NCBI GenBank assembly: GCA_051294375.1
Contig: CM119265.1
Span: 11,781,818-11,845,817 of the forward strand
Reading direction: 5' to 3'
Source of the DNA: Paraspadella gotoi
Lineage: Eukaryota; Chaetognatha
Length of the DNA stretch: 64,000 bases
In this document: one piece after another, positions 24,501 to 33,345 of the stretch
How the letters are laid out: each line of letters starts with the position of its first letter
Position numbering within the stretch: position 1 is the stretch's first letter
Position numbers and translations under genes: made by a program
Notes under the pieces: generated by a model
What the model saw: only the letters and a program-made list of their open reading frames with translations
What the model was told of the DNA's origin: nothing
Database searches by the model: none

Positions 24501-27068
24501 ATTGCCTGCTGAGAGGTCTCCGCCTGACCCGTTGATTGGGGGCAGGGGAATCATCGTGTGGTTGGGGTGGTGCTGGGTGTTCCACCTCCATTTTGATAAG
24601 CGAATCATAGCTTGGAGGGAGGTCGAATCGTCCTCCATCACGATTCAGAGAGGGCTCGAGGGCTTTGATGTAAATCGCTTCTCTAATACCTCTAGTGAAC
24701 CAGTTTTGGTCATGGGACAGCACAAGACAGTCAGTTTCTCTGAACAGATGGCCGGAGGTTGCTGTGTGCTCAGCAATAGCCGATAAGAAATGACCACGTG
24801 GGTCCTGATATGGCCTTGTGTGCTGTTTGAACCGATCTGAGACTTTCCTGTCTCGCCCACGTATGCTGCTGTACAGGGTTGGTTGCCCTTCCCTGCACAG
24901 GCCGCCCAATAGACGGCTCCTGAAGTGTTAGGTCTGGGAATTTTATCTTTCGGTTTCACCAATTGCTCACGTAAAGAGCCGCGGGCCGTCACTGAGGTGG
25001 AGATTCCCTGCTTTGCTAGCACCCGCATCAATGGCTCAGTGATCCCCTGGTGGTAGGGGAGGGAGACATGGCCCATGTTCTTGAGACGCTTCTGCTTATC
25101 TCCCACTTGCGCTGTGGTGGGCGCGGTCGGTCCTTCAGCAGCAAGGCCTCACTCTTCCTCCTGGGGGGCGGAGGTTGAACTTCCGTCAGCGGTTACTTGG
25201 GCAGCCCCTAGGTGGCCACTGCCCTCAGCCTGGTTCAGCCGGAACCTTGCCTTTTCGTAAGCCCACAGAGGGTAACCATTGAGCGCCAAGGCTCTTTTGA
25301 CATGCTCAAGCTCGGCGGCCTGGAGCTCGGGGGTCGATGGAATCAGAAGAGCTCTTCTGGTAAGGGACCTGACCGTGGCGAGCTTGTGAGACAAGGGAAT
25401 GTATTGATCGGTATGGGTTGGTTTGCGATAGACAGAAAAATCCAATGAGCCGCCCTCTTTGCGCTTTATAAGCACATCGAGCATTGAAATTTTGCCATTC
25501 ACCTCTTTTTCACAAGTCCACTTGATGCTCGCTTCAATGCTGTTCAAATGGGTAAATAGGGTATCGACTAGATCCCTTCTCACGGACAGGATGGTATCGT
25601 CTGCTTTCCGATACCAGAAGAGAACTGACTCTGCCCCATGCAAAGATCGAAAAGAAGCCAAAGCTTCCACCTCATAACTTTGTTGACTCTACTAGTTTAA
25701 ACATTAAGTTTGCCTATTTATTCATTTTATCTTTGTTGTACATTACCAAATGTAATTATATTTCTCACTCTCTCTATCTCTCTCCTTCAATTTTCACATT
25801 TCAACCATTCATCCTATTTCTCTTCTTCCCTGATCTTACCTTCACCTGTCCTCAAGTCTGACCACTGATCTTTCCCTCACTCTTTGTTGGAAGCTTTCTC
25901 TCTCTCTCTCCCTCTCTCTCTCCCAAACTTATTGTTATTGAGAAAAATTCGGTTGAAATCAAAACGCTGATGAAGACTCTAAAAACATGAGTCGAAATAT
26001 GTCCTATAAATGTAGCATCATTGCAGCAAGGGGACAACTGTCGCCTAAAGTTGCTTTACGGGTTCTTTGGTTCTGCTGACTCCACTGGCTCGCTAATCGA
26101 ATTCTTTCTCTCTTGCTCGTCCTTCTTTCTTTCGTTTAAATCGTGAATAAATAATAAGAAGTTTTGGTTCAACAAAAATAGGATGGCAGAAATAGTTTAT
26201 TTCTTTACAAGTGTTAAAGAACACTTCACAAAATTATATGAAGGCAAAAATAATGGAGACTAAAAATAATTATTATAAGGTTCTCTCTGATGCTTCAGAG
26301 TTGTTGCTTTTATATCTTTGCTCATGTGGAGGGGGTCGAGAATCGCCCAAGTCTCCCGATTGGCGGACGGTCGCGTCAGAGACGCGGCCGTCTCCCAATC
26401 AGCTCCTTACATGTTGTCCGACGCGCGGCAACGCCTCTCTCAAAGTCCACATTTTTGTACGTCATCGACAACAACGACAACAAGAATCCTGACGCCTTTC
26501 TTAATTTCAATTTTATGGTCTTAAACGTCAAGATGCTAAGAGAGAGAGAGAGAGAGACAGAAAATAGTAAATGGAGAGATATTTTTAGAGAGAGTGGTTA
26601 TATCCGGGATGTACGTGAGCGACTGAGAATTTCGAAGACGAGAGAGAAGAAAGCGAGAAGACGAAGGGGAGGACGGAGACGAGACAGAGGCCTATTCCTT
26701 ATAATAAACTATGATTAAAAATTCGTTAAAACACAAAAACTTATTCCTAAAAAAAAAAAAAAAAGATTTTGAAACCAAATTTTTCAAAACTTTAAATGCT
26801 TTTATGTTATTAACTATGCATAAAATCTAAATTTTTTTTTTAAATTTCGTGATCCCACTGGGATGCTCTAACGTTATTTATATTACAGAACTCATTGTGT
26901 AATTTTTCTTTCTTTTCGTTGTTCAATAAGAGAGCAGATTCGAAAACGAAAGTTTTAGTATTTTTACAACAATTTTATTTACAAAGTATTGGACATGTTT
27001 CGACTCTTGTTTTTCAAGTCTTCATCAGCATTTGACAGTTGAATTTTCACAATCATAAAGTTGGGGAT

Positions 27069-27103
<35 letters not shown>

Positions 27104-28298
27104 TTCCAACAAAGAATTGAGAAAGGACAGTGGTCAGAATTCAGGACAGGTGAAGGCAAGGACAGGAGAAAGGGGAAATAAGTTGATTTTGAAATGGTGA
27201 AAAAGAGAGAGAGAGAGAGATAGAGAAACATTACATTTTTGAAATGTACAACAAAGATAAATGAATCAGTAAACTAAATGAATAATAACAAATAATAATG
27301 AATAGTTGATTTAACTAATGGAGTATAAGTGAAAGTGAAATTTGAAGAATAAGTGGTGAGGGATAGGTAAGTAAAGATTTTTAGGGAAAATTAAGTTAAG
27401 AAAGAAGCTCAAATTGAGCTGGCCCCCCCCCCCGGCCGGGCAAATGGGGGACGTTGACGATGTGATTGGGTCATTGACCTGTTAAAGGCCGAGATATTTT
27501 TGTAGAGTTCGACACCCTGGGATCGGGTAGTGATCCACTTGGGAAGATGCCGAGTGCCACTCATCAAGTTGGCGGTGGAACACCCTACACCACCCCAATC
27601 GCACGGTGATTCCCCTGTCCTCACTCAACGGGTCAGGCGGAGGCCTCTCAGCAGGCAATGGACGTCCGATGCCTCTCCTGAGCCTACAGCAACATGGTGT
27701 GACAAAAAAAAGATGGCTGCAGGAGGAAGGAGAGGAGTCGGTATCACCTGCATCCAAGCAGGCAAGAACAGGCAATCGCCCACCTCACCGGCAGGTGAGA
27801 GGAGGGCAGTCGGCAGGCTTATCAGGCCAAAGAGATATTCGAGTGGCACTCGGCATCTTCCCAAGTGGATCACTACCTGATCCCAGGGTGTCGAACTCTA
27901 CAAAAATATCTTCTCAGCCTTTAACAGGTCAATGACCCAATCACATCGTCAACGTCCCCCATTTGCCCGGCCGGGGGGGGGGGGCAGCTCAATTTGAGCT
28001 TCTTTCTTAACTTAATTTTCCCTGAAAATCTTTACTTACCTATCCCTCACCACTTATTCTTCAAATTTCACTTTCACTTATACTCCATTAGTTAAATCAA
28101 CTATTTATTATTATTTGTTATTATTCATTTAGTTTACTGATTCATTTATCTTTGTTGTACATTTCAAAAATGTAATGTTTCTCTATCTCTCTCTCTCTCT
28201 TTTTCACCATTTCAAAATCAACTTATTTCCCCTTTCTCCTGTCCTTGCCTTCACCTGTCCTGAATTCTGACCACTGTCCTTTCTCAATTCTTTGTTGG

Positions 28299-28360
<62 letters not shown>

Positions 28361-31300
28361 ACTCTCTCTCTATCCCCAACTTTATGATTGTGAAAATACA
28401 ACTGTCAAATGCTGATAAAGACTCGAAAAACAAGAGTCGAAACATATCCAATACTTTGTAAATAAAATCGTTGTAAAAATACAAAAACTTTCGTTTTCGA
28501 ATCTGCTATTACAGAACTCTTAATTTTTACTTTGTTCCGCCTTAATAAGGGTGATGTAAGCAACAATTGTAGCATGCCCATAACCAACAATATACGTGCT
28601 AAAATGAAAATTCTAAAGAGAGAAAATGAAGAACTCAATTTAGAAATATTTACTGGGACATGTTATCTTTAAAAGCTATTAAGCTACAGCAGCTTGAGAA
28701 GTTATTTTTATCCTTGATTTTTAAAAGCAATTTTAAGATGCTGTAAAAAATTTTTTTGAGTCGGATCTGCTCATCTCCTTATCTGCATATCCCGACTCTA
28801 TAATTCACTTTGTCGGTCCGTCCCCTCAATCTTGTCGGGCATTCACTTCTATCATCTCAGAACATCGAATTATGATTAATTATGTTTAGAGATGAAACGA
28901 AAAATTTGTTGTAATAGCAATTTTTTATTTTTATTAATGTACATGTTTCGACTCTTAGTATTACGAGTCTTCATTAGCAAAAAAATTGCTATTACAACGA
29001 ATTTTTCGTTTCATCTCTAAACTATTTTAAATAGCAAAAAGAAAGTCAAAATACAATGATTAATTATGCAAACAAATGTCTGTCCGTCCGTCTGTCCATT
29101 TGTCCGTCCGTCCCACCTTACTCGTGATTGGATAGATGGATTGGAATGAAATTTTGTATGTGGGTAGGGAAGCGTGTGATTGAGCTGGATATGAAGTTTC
29201 GATGGAATCGTCCGAGAGGAAATTAGTTCAAATGAAAAAAACAAAAAATATATTTCACTATTTGAACACCAATTATTCATGAGTGGATAGGGCGATTGAC
29301 CTGAAATTTTGTATGTGGGTAAGAAAGTGTGTGATTAAGCTAGAAATCAAGTTGCGATGGAATCGTTTTAGTGGAAATAAATTTAAATGACAAAAAAAAA
29401 TTGTTTCACAAATTTATTATGCTTCTTTTTCTTTTTATATGAATGTAAATGCAAGATGTATGAATTAATCAAATAATTAATCAGTTAATTAATCAATCAA
29501 AACAAACATTTTGGATCAAATTAATTAATTTCCTAATTAATTAATTAACTTTAATCAATGAATTAATTGCCAAATTAATTAATTACCTAATTAATTAATT
29601 TGAATTAATTAATTGACTAATTAACTAAATAACTTGAATTAATTATTAATTAATTACCGACAGATCCAACATTGTTTGCTCAAACTTGTTTTTCTTAAGG
29701 TAGTAGTGGCCCCTCTGGCTGAGTACAATCTCTGTAAGCTTATGAAAACAATAACTAATTTAGTTGGCACTATGTATAAAATATCAAGTTAATAGCATAA
29801 TTCAATCTAATGCAGCATCAGATAAAAACAAATCTTTCTTTCAGAAGCGTTTATGAAGAGCAACTGTGATTCTTTTGGGTGCTGTGGCTGTGTCCTTATT
29901 GCAACAGTGCTTATCGCATTGCATTAATAGAAAAAAAAAAGTCTGGTTAAGTATCTTCAATTAAAAATTTTTATTTTAATGCACACAATATGTCATAAAG
30001 TAAAAACAAGGAACGGTTATTCCAAGGTGTTGCGCCGCATTACTTTTCTTCTGACTTATTATATCATTTATTCCTTATAGTTTATAAGATTTCTTTGGTA
30101 AACATAATGTATTCACCTTTCTTTTTTGTTGTTAGTTTGATAGTAGAAAAGAACAGTTTTAATGATTTTTTACAACAAATAATAATAAAAAATTTGTTGT
30201 AAAAAATCATTAAAACTTTGATTTTTTTACTAAGATTTTTTTAAAAACAAAAGGCGGCGCCAATAGTCATTTAGATTTGATTTTTAAGAGGAAAGGTCAT
30301 TCAGCATAACAATACATAATCATTGATGTGTTAGAGCTAATATATCAAGAAATACATTATAGTCATCAGTAATCACAAAAAAAATAAGTTCTTATTTATA
30401 TGTAAACATTCCGTTTTCAATATTTTTTTTTAAATGGGTAAATAACAAAATTGTTAAGTTAAATGGGTAAGCACATTTTTTAAAGATTTGTTTTTCAATC
30501 TGGTTGTTTAAAAATTCTAGGTAAGAAGTTAAAACACGGTATGGGATAGTTTAGAAGGGGAGAATTAAGCAATTAATCTCGTTACTCTGTTGGTTTTCCA
30601 GTCATAACAAAATTCTTCAGTTAAATAGATGGTAAAGAAATTCGAGCTACAATGAATCTACACTGAATTTGAAGAGTTGCAGCCTAAACGACTGCAATAA
30701 TATTGAATTAAAAATTTGATTAGCAATCTTAAAAACATTTGTAAAAATGTAATAGAGAGACATTTTGATAAACGCGTTCCAGTAAGAAAGAATTCAGGGT
30801 TAAAGTTTAAAAACATTTCATTTTCAAGGATACAAGTTGAAATTTAAAAATGTCTCTCTATTACATTTTTCTAATTCAGTAATAAAAAATTCTTAAAAAA
30901 ATATCAGGTGGATTGGCCTTTTCGTTTGACCTGCAACTCTTCAGATAGGTTTCTTTTATTTTATATTATAATTAAAACCGATATAAAATTGGGTAGAATG
31001 CATCAAATGCTTAAAGTGAATACATTTTCGGAATCGCCAGGAGCTCAGCTTTCTGAATTTGTACTCCATTTTAGCCTATTTTAAGTTGAATTGAATGACC
31101 CTTTTTCTTAACAAATGATCAACAAACTATAAACAAGTTATAAACGTTTTTAACGCAAGTAGGACACACCGACAGACTGACCAACCGACGGACCGAAAAG
31201 TGACTTAGTGATACGGATTTTTATAATTCACTTTGTCGGTCCGTCGGTCCGCCCCTTCAACCTTGTTGGGCATTCACTTATATCATGTCAGAACATCGAA

Positions 31301-32462
31301 TTATGTTAAATTTTGCAAAAAAAAAAAGATGTCCGTCCATCTGTCCCACCTTAGCAAAAAACACCAATTTCTCGCGATTGGATGGATGGATTTGAATGAA
31401 ATTTTATGTGTGGGTAGGGAAGTGTGTGATTGAGCTGAATATGAAGTTTCAATGGAATCGTCCGAGTGGAAATGAATTTAAATGGAAAAAACAAAAAAAT
31501 ATATTTCAATATTTGAACACCAATTACTCAAGAGTGGATGGGGCGATTGACTTGAAATTTTGTATTTGGGTAGAAAAGTGTGTGATTAAACTGGAAATCA
31601 AGTTTCGATGGAATCGTTTGAGTGGAAATGAGTTTAAATGGAAAAAACAAAAACCTATTTCACTAATTGATTATGCTTCTTTTTCTTCTTATTTTAAATG
31701 TAAATACAAGATGTATTAATTAATCAAATAATTAATTAGTTAATTAATCAATTAGTCAATTAATTAATCAATAATTAATTAATCAGTAAATTAATCAATC
31801 AAAACAAACATTTTGGATCAAATTAATTGCATAATTAATTAAATAATTAATTATTTATTAATTAATTAATTACCGATAATGATCGTGGGCAGATCCGACA
31901 TTGTTTGCTCAAACTTGTTTAAGTTTTGAATCCCTACCCTGTATATAACAAAGCACCGACCGGTGGTAGCTAAAGTTGGTTACGGACGTCGAATAGTAAA
32001 GTTACCCAAAACGTTTGCTTGCTGTCCTTACCAGTCTGCCCGCAATTAAAGCAGGACCCGCCGCCGCCGCCGCCGCCGCCGCCACGGCCACGTGATCCTC
32101 GGCCCCCGCCGCCTCCGTCGCGATACCCGGAGGATTCGCTTTTATTCTGACAATCCCGCGAGATGTGACCAGCCTCCCCACAATTGTAACAATTACGAGT
32201 GCCGCCGCCGCCGCCGCCACCGCGGTATCCGCCACCTCCACCGTAACCACCTCCCCCATAGCCTCCGCCGCCACCGCCTCCGTAGCCGCCACCGCCATAA
32301 CCGCCACCGCTTGAACGTCCCTCCGGGCAATTCCTATACGAATTTTTTTTAAAATCAATTTTCCATTATTTTGTAGTGAATAAAAATTAAAAATTCTTTC
32401 AGAAAACCGCACCTTGAGATATGGCCAGGCTTCTGGCAATTGTAACACAGACGGTCTCCCAT
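15505..32462 (-). CDS. CNBP-like zinc-knuckle gene C with a 16.4-kb intron
   Basis: I join exon 1 (32413-32462), exon 2 (32032-32333) and exon 3 (15505-15602) as one gene of 149 residues. Exons 1 and 3 have exactly the lengths of gene B (50 and 98 bases), the phases match, and four CCHC knuckles result, the first being [14 protein letters not shown]. Exon 2 carries a long Gly/Tyr-rich linker and an RGG-like run. At the exon 2 donor the intron reads like gene B's intron (GCTGTCC before CAGTCTG on the plus strand). At the exon 3 acceptor it also matches (CCTGCAAATTTAAAAA). Everything between 15626 and about 32010 is transposon sequence, so the 16,429-base intron 2 is an ordinary short intron expanded by nested insertions. 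The alternative is two broken gene halves. Whether the gene is still spliced across this distance cannot be told from sequence. Confidence 0.7.
15627..15781 (+). mobile_element. Helentron-like left end
   Basis: AACAAGTTTGAGCAAACAAT followed by GTCGGATCTGCC is the end sequence of the Helentron-like family. The same end occurs inverted at 31886-31918. Together they border almost the whole insertion block in the gene C intron. Confidence 0.4.
15782..16016 (-). mobile_element. Ty3/Gypsy 3' LTR
   Basis: This 235-base segment begins TGTAGC and ends GCTACA, perfect 6-base inverted ends. On the minus strand the sequence directly before it is AGAAGGGGGGA, a polypurine tract as expected beside a 3' LTR. 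The pol C-terminus lies further upstream on that strand. The inner part (about 15817-15990) is repeated at 23845-24022. Confidence 0.65.
16017..17652 (-). mobile_element. Ty3/Gypsy pol: integrase and C-terminal part
   Basis: The minus strand encodes a Gypsy-type integrase. An N-terminal H-H-C-C zinc-binding region (ALHGLSHPG through CITCQRS) is followed by the catalytic core with [18 protein letters not shown], a second acid in VVTDRGPQF and the [11 protein letters not shown] glutamate segment. These are the D, D, E residues. After a 158-base N gap (16900-17057) come the region around GLRTALKPD and, past a frame change, [10 protein letters not shown] near the pol C-terminus. In-frame breaks show the copy is defective. 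Pol continues upstream in the piece at 23061-23760, separated by a hAT-like insertion. Confidence 0.85.
16900..17057. other. Assembly gap (158 N)
   Basis: There are 158 undetermined bases inside the Gypsy integrase. Frames spanning it are artefacts. Confidence 0.99.
18473..19412. mobile_element. Nested element with inverted Helentron-like ends
   Basis: ACAAGTTTGAGCTAACAATG at the left is matched in inverted form by CATTGTTTGCTCAAACTTGT at the right. Between them are AT-rich TCAATCAATTAA repeats and a Penelope-type terminal repeat with a hammerhead-like motif. The second copy is 21340-22275. Confidence 0.4.
18871..18912 (+). ncRNA. Hammerhead-ribozyme-like motif 1
   Basis: The order is CTGATGA core, a GGCTTG/CAAGCC stem II with a short loop, GAAA, a CATG-containing stem III (longer than in motif 2 by four bases) and GTC. 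It follows a CT microsatellite in a Penelope-type terminal repeat. All core positions fit the hammerhead consensus. Confidence 0.6.
19790..20033 (-). mobile_element. Ty3/Gypsy RNase H fragment (duplicate)
   Basis: It matches 23148-23390 nearly exactly and encodes the end of the RNase H domain, including the [16 protein letters not shown] motif. It abuts an N gap. The order on the minus strand (integrase, then RNase H again) is not that of a single element, so a tandem duplication or assembly error is implied. Confidence 0.75.
20035..20059. other. Assembly gap (25 N)
   Basis: There are 25 undetermined bases joining an RNase H fragment to an integrase fragment. Confidence 0.99.
20060..20524 (-). 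mobile_element. Ty3/Gypsy integrase fragment (duplicate)
   Basis: It matches 17190-17652 at an offset of 2870 bases with only a few differences. It encodes the integrase zinc-binding region and the first part of the catalytic core. Confidence 0.75.
21340..22275. mobile_element. Nested element with inverted Helentron-like ends, second copy
   Basis: This is the same structure as 18473-19412, inside the complete hAT-like element. It carries hammerhead-like motif 2. Confidence 0.4.
21734..21770 (+). ncRNA. Hammerhead-ribozyme-like motif 2
   Basis: CTGATGA, a perfect 6-bp stem II (GGCTTG/CAAGCC), GAAA, then ACATGT with a two-base-pair stem III and C as the cleavage-site base. Upstream CATATG and downstream AACTATT can form an interrupted stem I. 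All conserved core positions are intact. Confidence 0.65.
23061..23760 (-). mobile_element. Ty3/Gypsy RT end and RNase H
   Basis: On the minus strand this encodes the end of the reverse transcriptase connection and an RNase H domain: [19 protein letters not shown], a catalytic-type SDHNSL, and [13 protein letters not shown] frame change occurs near 23500. It continues into integrase beyond the hAT-like insertion. This is the upstream part of the defective Gypsy element. Confidence 0.8.
23845..24022 (-). mobile_element. Partial Gypsy LTR copy
   Basis: It matches the inner part of the LTR at 15817-15990, including ATGGCGAGAGAATAAAAG and GTAAGTAAAATGCAGAAG. The terminal TGTAGC/GCTACA sequences are missing. 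It may be the remnant of the 5' LTR of the same element. Confidence 0.5.
24030..24290. repeat. Interspersed repeat V, copy 1
   Basis: It is inverted relative to 60560-60840. Both hold GTATCATATTAAAGCCATAA and TTTGATATCTTTTGAACC. It has no coding capacity and interrupts the 3' end of the Penelope-like element. Confidence 0.5.
24250..25680 (-). mobile_element. Penelope-like element: RT end and GIY-YIG endonuclease
   Basis: The minus strand encodes the C-terminal part of a Penelope-like reverse transcriptase (ADDTIL catalytic motif, KMSMLDVL-like [23 protein letters not shown]). Beyond two frame changes follows a GIY-YIG endonuclease (GAVYWAAC with YVGETGKS, then [32 protein letters not shown]). 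The order RT then GIY-YIG defines Penelope-like elements. The tyrosine usual in the RT YVDD-type motif is replaced (WYRKADD), and the 5' portion is missing. Frameshifts near 25100 and 24800 show it is dead. Its C-terminal tail is echoed at 27560-27840. Confidence 0.85.
25715..26020 (+). mobile_element. Penelope-type terminal repeat with CT microsatellite
   Basis: It shares with 18615-18960, 21490-21835, 27990-28506 and 36002-36433 the phrases ATCTTTGTTGTACATT, CACCTGTCCT, TGACCACT and TTTGTTGGAA, then a TC microsatellite and a hammerhead-like motif. At 27 kb the same module is joined to Penelope coding sequence, which ties it to that family. Confidence 0.6.
25967..26003 (+). ncRNA. Hammerhead-ribozyme-like motif 3
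   Basis: CTGATGA, a perfect GACTC/GAGTC stem II with a 9-base loop, GAAA, ATATGT and C. Core intact; in stem III the C of the usual ACATGT is T. Confidence 0.6.
26040..26880. repeat. Unclassified sequence with GC-rich hairpin
   Basis: There is no recognised gene. At about 26358-26402 GATTGG, GACGG and CGCGTC are mirrored by GACGCG, CCGTC and CCAATC, a strong hairpin. Three overlapping plus-strand frames cover it, which suggests composition rather than coding. A GA microsatellite and an RRK-rich frame follow to 26718. Confidence 0.35.
26992..27028 (-). ncRNA. Hammerhead-ribozyme-like motif 4
   Basis: On the minus strand: CTGATGA, stem II GACT/AGTC with inner TTG/CAA pairs, GAAA, ACATGT, C. 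Core intact. It lies in the left arm of the palindromic Penelope-like derivative. Confidence 0.65.
28412..28448 (+). ncRNA. Hammerhead-like motif 5 (mutated core)
   Basis: This is the right-arm partner of motif 4. The core reads CTGATAA, so the conserved G8 is A, and the cleavage triplet is ATC. Stem II (GACTC/GAGTC) is intact. Loss of G8 should abolish activity. Confidence 0.5.
28530..28740 (+). repeat. Mariner-like element fragment, interrupted
   Basis: It matches 40320-40555 inside the mariner-type element (GCAACAATTGTAGCAT, AATATTTACTGGGACATGTT). The match resumes at 29692 after an inserted element, then again at 31919-31946. A short frame here ([14 protein letters not shown]) resembles a coiled coil and could be a transposase relic. 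Confidence 0.45.
28885..29055. mobile_element. 171-bp palindromic hammerhead insertion (retrozyme-like)
   Basis: Direct repeats of 13 bases, ATGATTAATTATG, flank the insert (28872-28884 and 29056-29068). Inside, two arms of about 45 bases starting TTTAGAGATGAAACGAAAAA are inverted copies of each other. The centre is a hammerhead-like motif on the minus strand. It is non-coding. The size and flanks suggest a retroposed small ribozyme RNA. Confidence 0.65.
28940..28977 (-). ncRNA. Hammerhead-like motif 6 (mutated core)
   Basis: Minus strand: CTAATGA (conserved G5 changed to A), a GACTCG/AGAGTC-type stem II, GAAA, ACATGT, A. The fold is preserved but the core change should weaken cleavage. Confidence 0.5.
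29692..30030 (+). repeat. Mariner-like element fragment
   Basis: It matches 40575-41420 in part: GTAGTGGCCCCTCTGGCTGA, AGAAGCGTTTATGAAGAG, ATTCTTTTGGGTGCTGTGG and CACACAATATGTCATAAAG. It has no intact frame. Confidence 0.5.
30031..31185. repeat. Unclassified nested insertion with inverted repeats
   Basis: There is no gene. A perfect hairpin lies at about 30165-30228 (TTTTTTACAACAAAT and its complement). GAAGAGTTGCAG near 30670 is mirrored by CTGCAACTCTTC near 30935, with TGTCTCTCTATTACATTTTT sequences inverted inside, suggesting a MITE of about 280 bases. Confidence 0.4.
31186..31918 (-). mobile_element. Helentron-like non-autonomous element, copy 3
   Basis: It has the same layout as 28741-29690 but is uninterrupted: TTCACTTTGTCGGTCCGTCG at the left, two tandem units (31370-31500, 31510-31640), a TTAATTAATCAA-rich block, then GCAGATCCGACATTGTTTGC and CTCAAACTTGTTT at the right. 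It has no protein. Confidence 0.45.
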
Positions 32463-32639
32463 TATTGCAGCTTCGTTGACTCTTATCAAAATTTCTCCGT
32501 GACAAAGCTCTTTTTGAAAGTTAAATAGAAAAAACATCAGATCAACATCAATGCGAAAAATTACCAGTGTCAAAAACGTGTCATATACAATGTATATCAG
32601 TACATCAGTATAACAGTAGAATGGAATAAACTAGAATCG

Positions 32640-33345
32640 ATTATTTCTCCTCCTTGACTCGTGAGTAAAGCGTAGTAAAAATTATAAATTTAACTTTAAT
32701 TAAATTGTAAAAGTGAAGAACGAACAACATTATACTAATGAACATTTCTGTATGAAAAAATTGTATTATAAATTTTACAATTTATGCATTAGGCCATTAT
32801 ACGTAGTACTAATCTAATAAATGGTGAAATATCAAAATATTTTTTTTGTAAGCTTGAGGGGTATTGAAGACGTGAGGGAAAAATCGTATATTTCGCGGAG
32901 AGTAGTTTGGCAAAATATACCGAGGGGCAGGAAGAGAGGAAGAAGAAAAGGAGAATGGCACCGCAAAATAAATCCTCCTCTGGTCTCTGGTTAAAACTCT
33001 GCAGAAAAAACGTGGGCGAGATAGCGCCAAAATTATGCTAAAAATGGCTAGACTTTTTTTTATTATGCTAAATATTATGCCAAATTATCTTTTAGCTAAT
33101 TTAATGTAAAAATGTTATAAGAGTAAAGAGATATATATGTATATATATTATATATATACTATATAGATTAAGGCGTAGTAAAATTTCTAAATTTAACTTT
33201 AATTAAAATTCTAAAAGTGAGGAACGAACAATATTATACTAATGAACATTTATGTAAAAAAAAAATTATAATAAATTTTACAATTTACACAGTAGGCCAT
33301 ATTTATACTAGTACTAAACCAATAAATGTTAAAATTTTAAAACAG
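32640..33345. repeat. MITE family B copies around a 200-bp repeat
   Basis: Family B copies sit at 32640-32830 and 33165-33330. Between them, 32855-33060 is an uninterrupted copy, inverted, of the repeat at 38680-39150 (GAGGGGTATTGAAGACGTGA, ATATTTCGCGGAGAGTAG). The latter copy is split by a SINE. Confidence 0.5.

Larger units (their letters stand above)
26894..28506. mobile_element. Palindromic Penelope-like derivative with 13-bp target duplication
   Basis: Identical 13-base sequences TATTACAGAACTC flank the unit (26881-26893 and 28507-28519). Inside, a left arm (about 26936-27560) is repeated inverted as a right arm (about 27840-28506), with CT/GA microsatellites of different lengths. The roughly 260-base centre encodes the same tail as the Penelope-like ORF at 24.3 kb ([15 protein letters not shown]). 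Each arm bears a hammerhead-like motif. This is a deleted Penelope-like element with inverted terminal repeats. Insertion by target-primed reverse transcription would explain the flanking duplication. Confidence 0.75.
28741..29690 (-). mobile_element. Helentron-like non-autonomous element, copy 2
   Basis: It cleanly interrupts mariner-like sequence in a T-run: the flanks join as in the intact copy at 40545-40590. The left edge is GAGTCGGATCTGC with a matching CCCGACTC hairpin partner. The right edge is AACATTGTTTGCTCAAACTT. Two tandem units of about 130-150 bases (29115-29245, 29265-29400) repeat TTTTGTATGTGGGTA and GTGTGTGATT. It also carries the hammerhead insertion at 28885-29055. Confidence 0.5.

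Noticed and set aside
24349-24786. Plus-strand ORF of 145 residues
   Set aside because: It is the shadow of the Penelope-like endonuclease on the other strand.
29115-29400. CRISPR-like or satellite array
   Set aside because: There are only two long diverged units with no spacer pattern, in a eukaryotic transposon.
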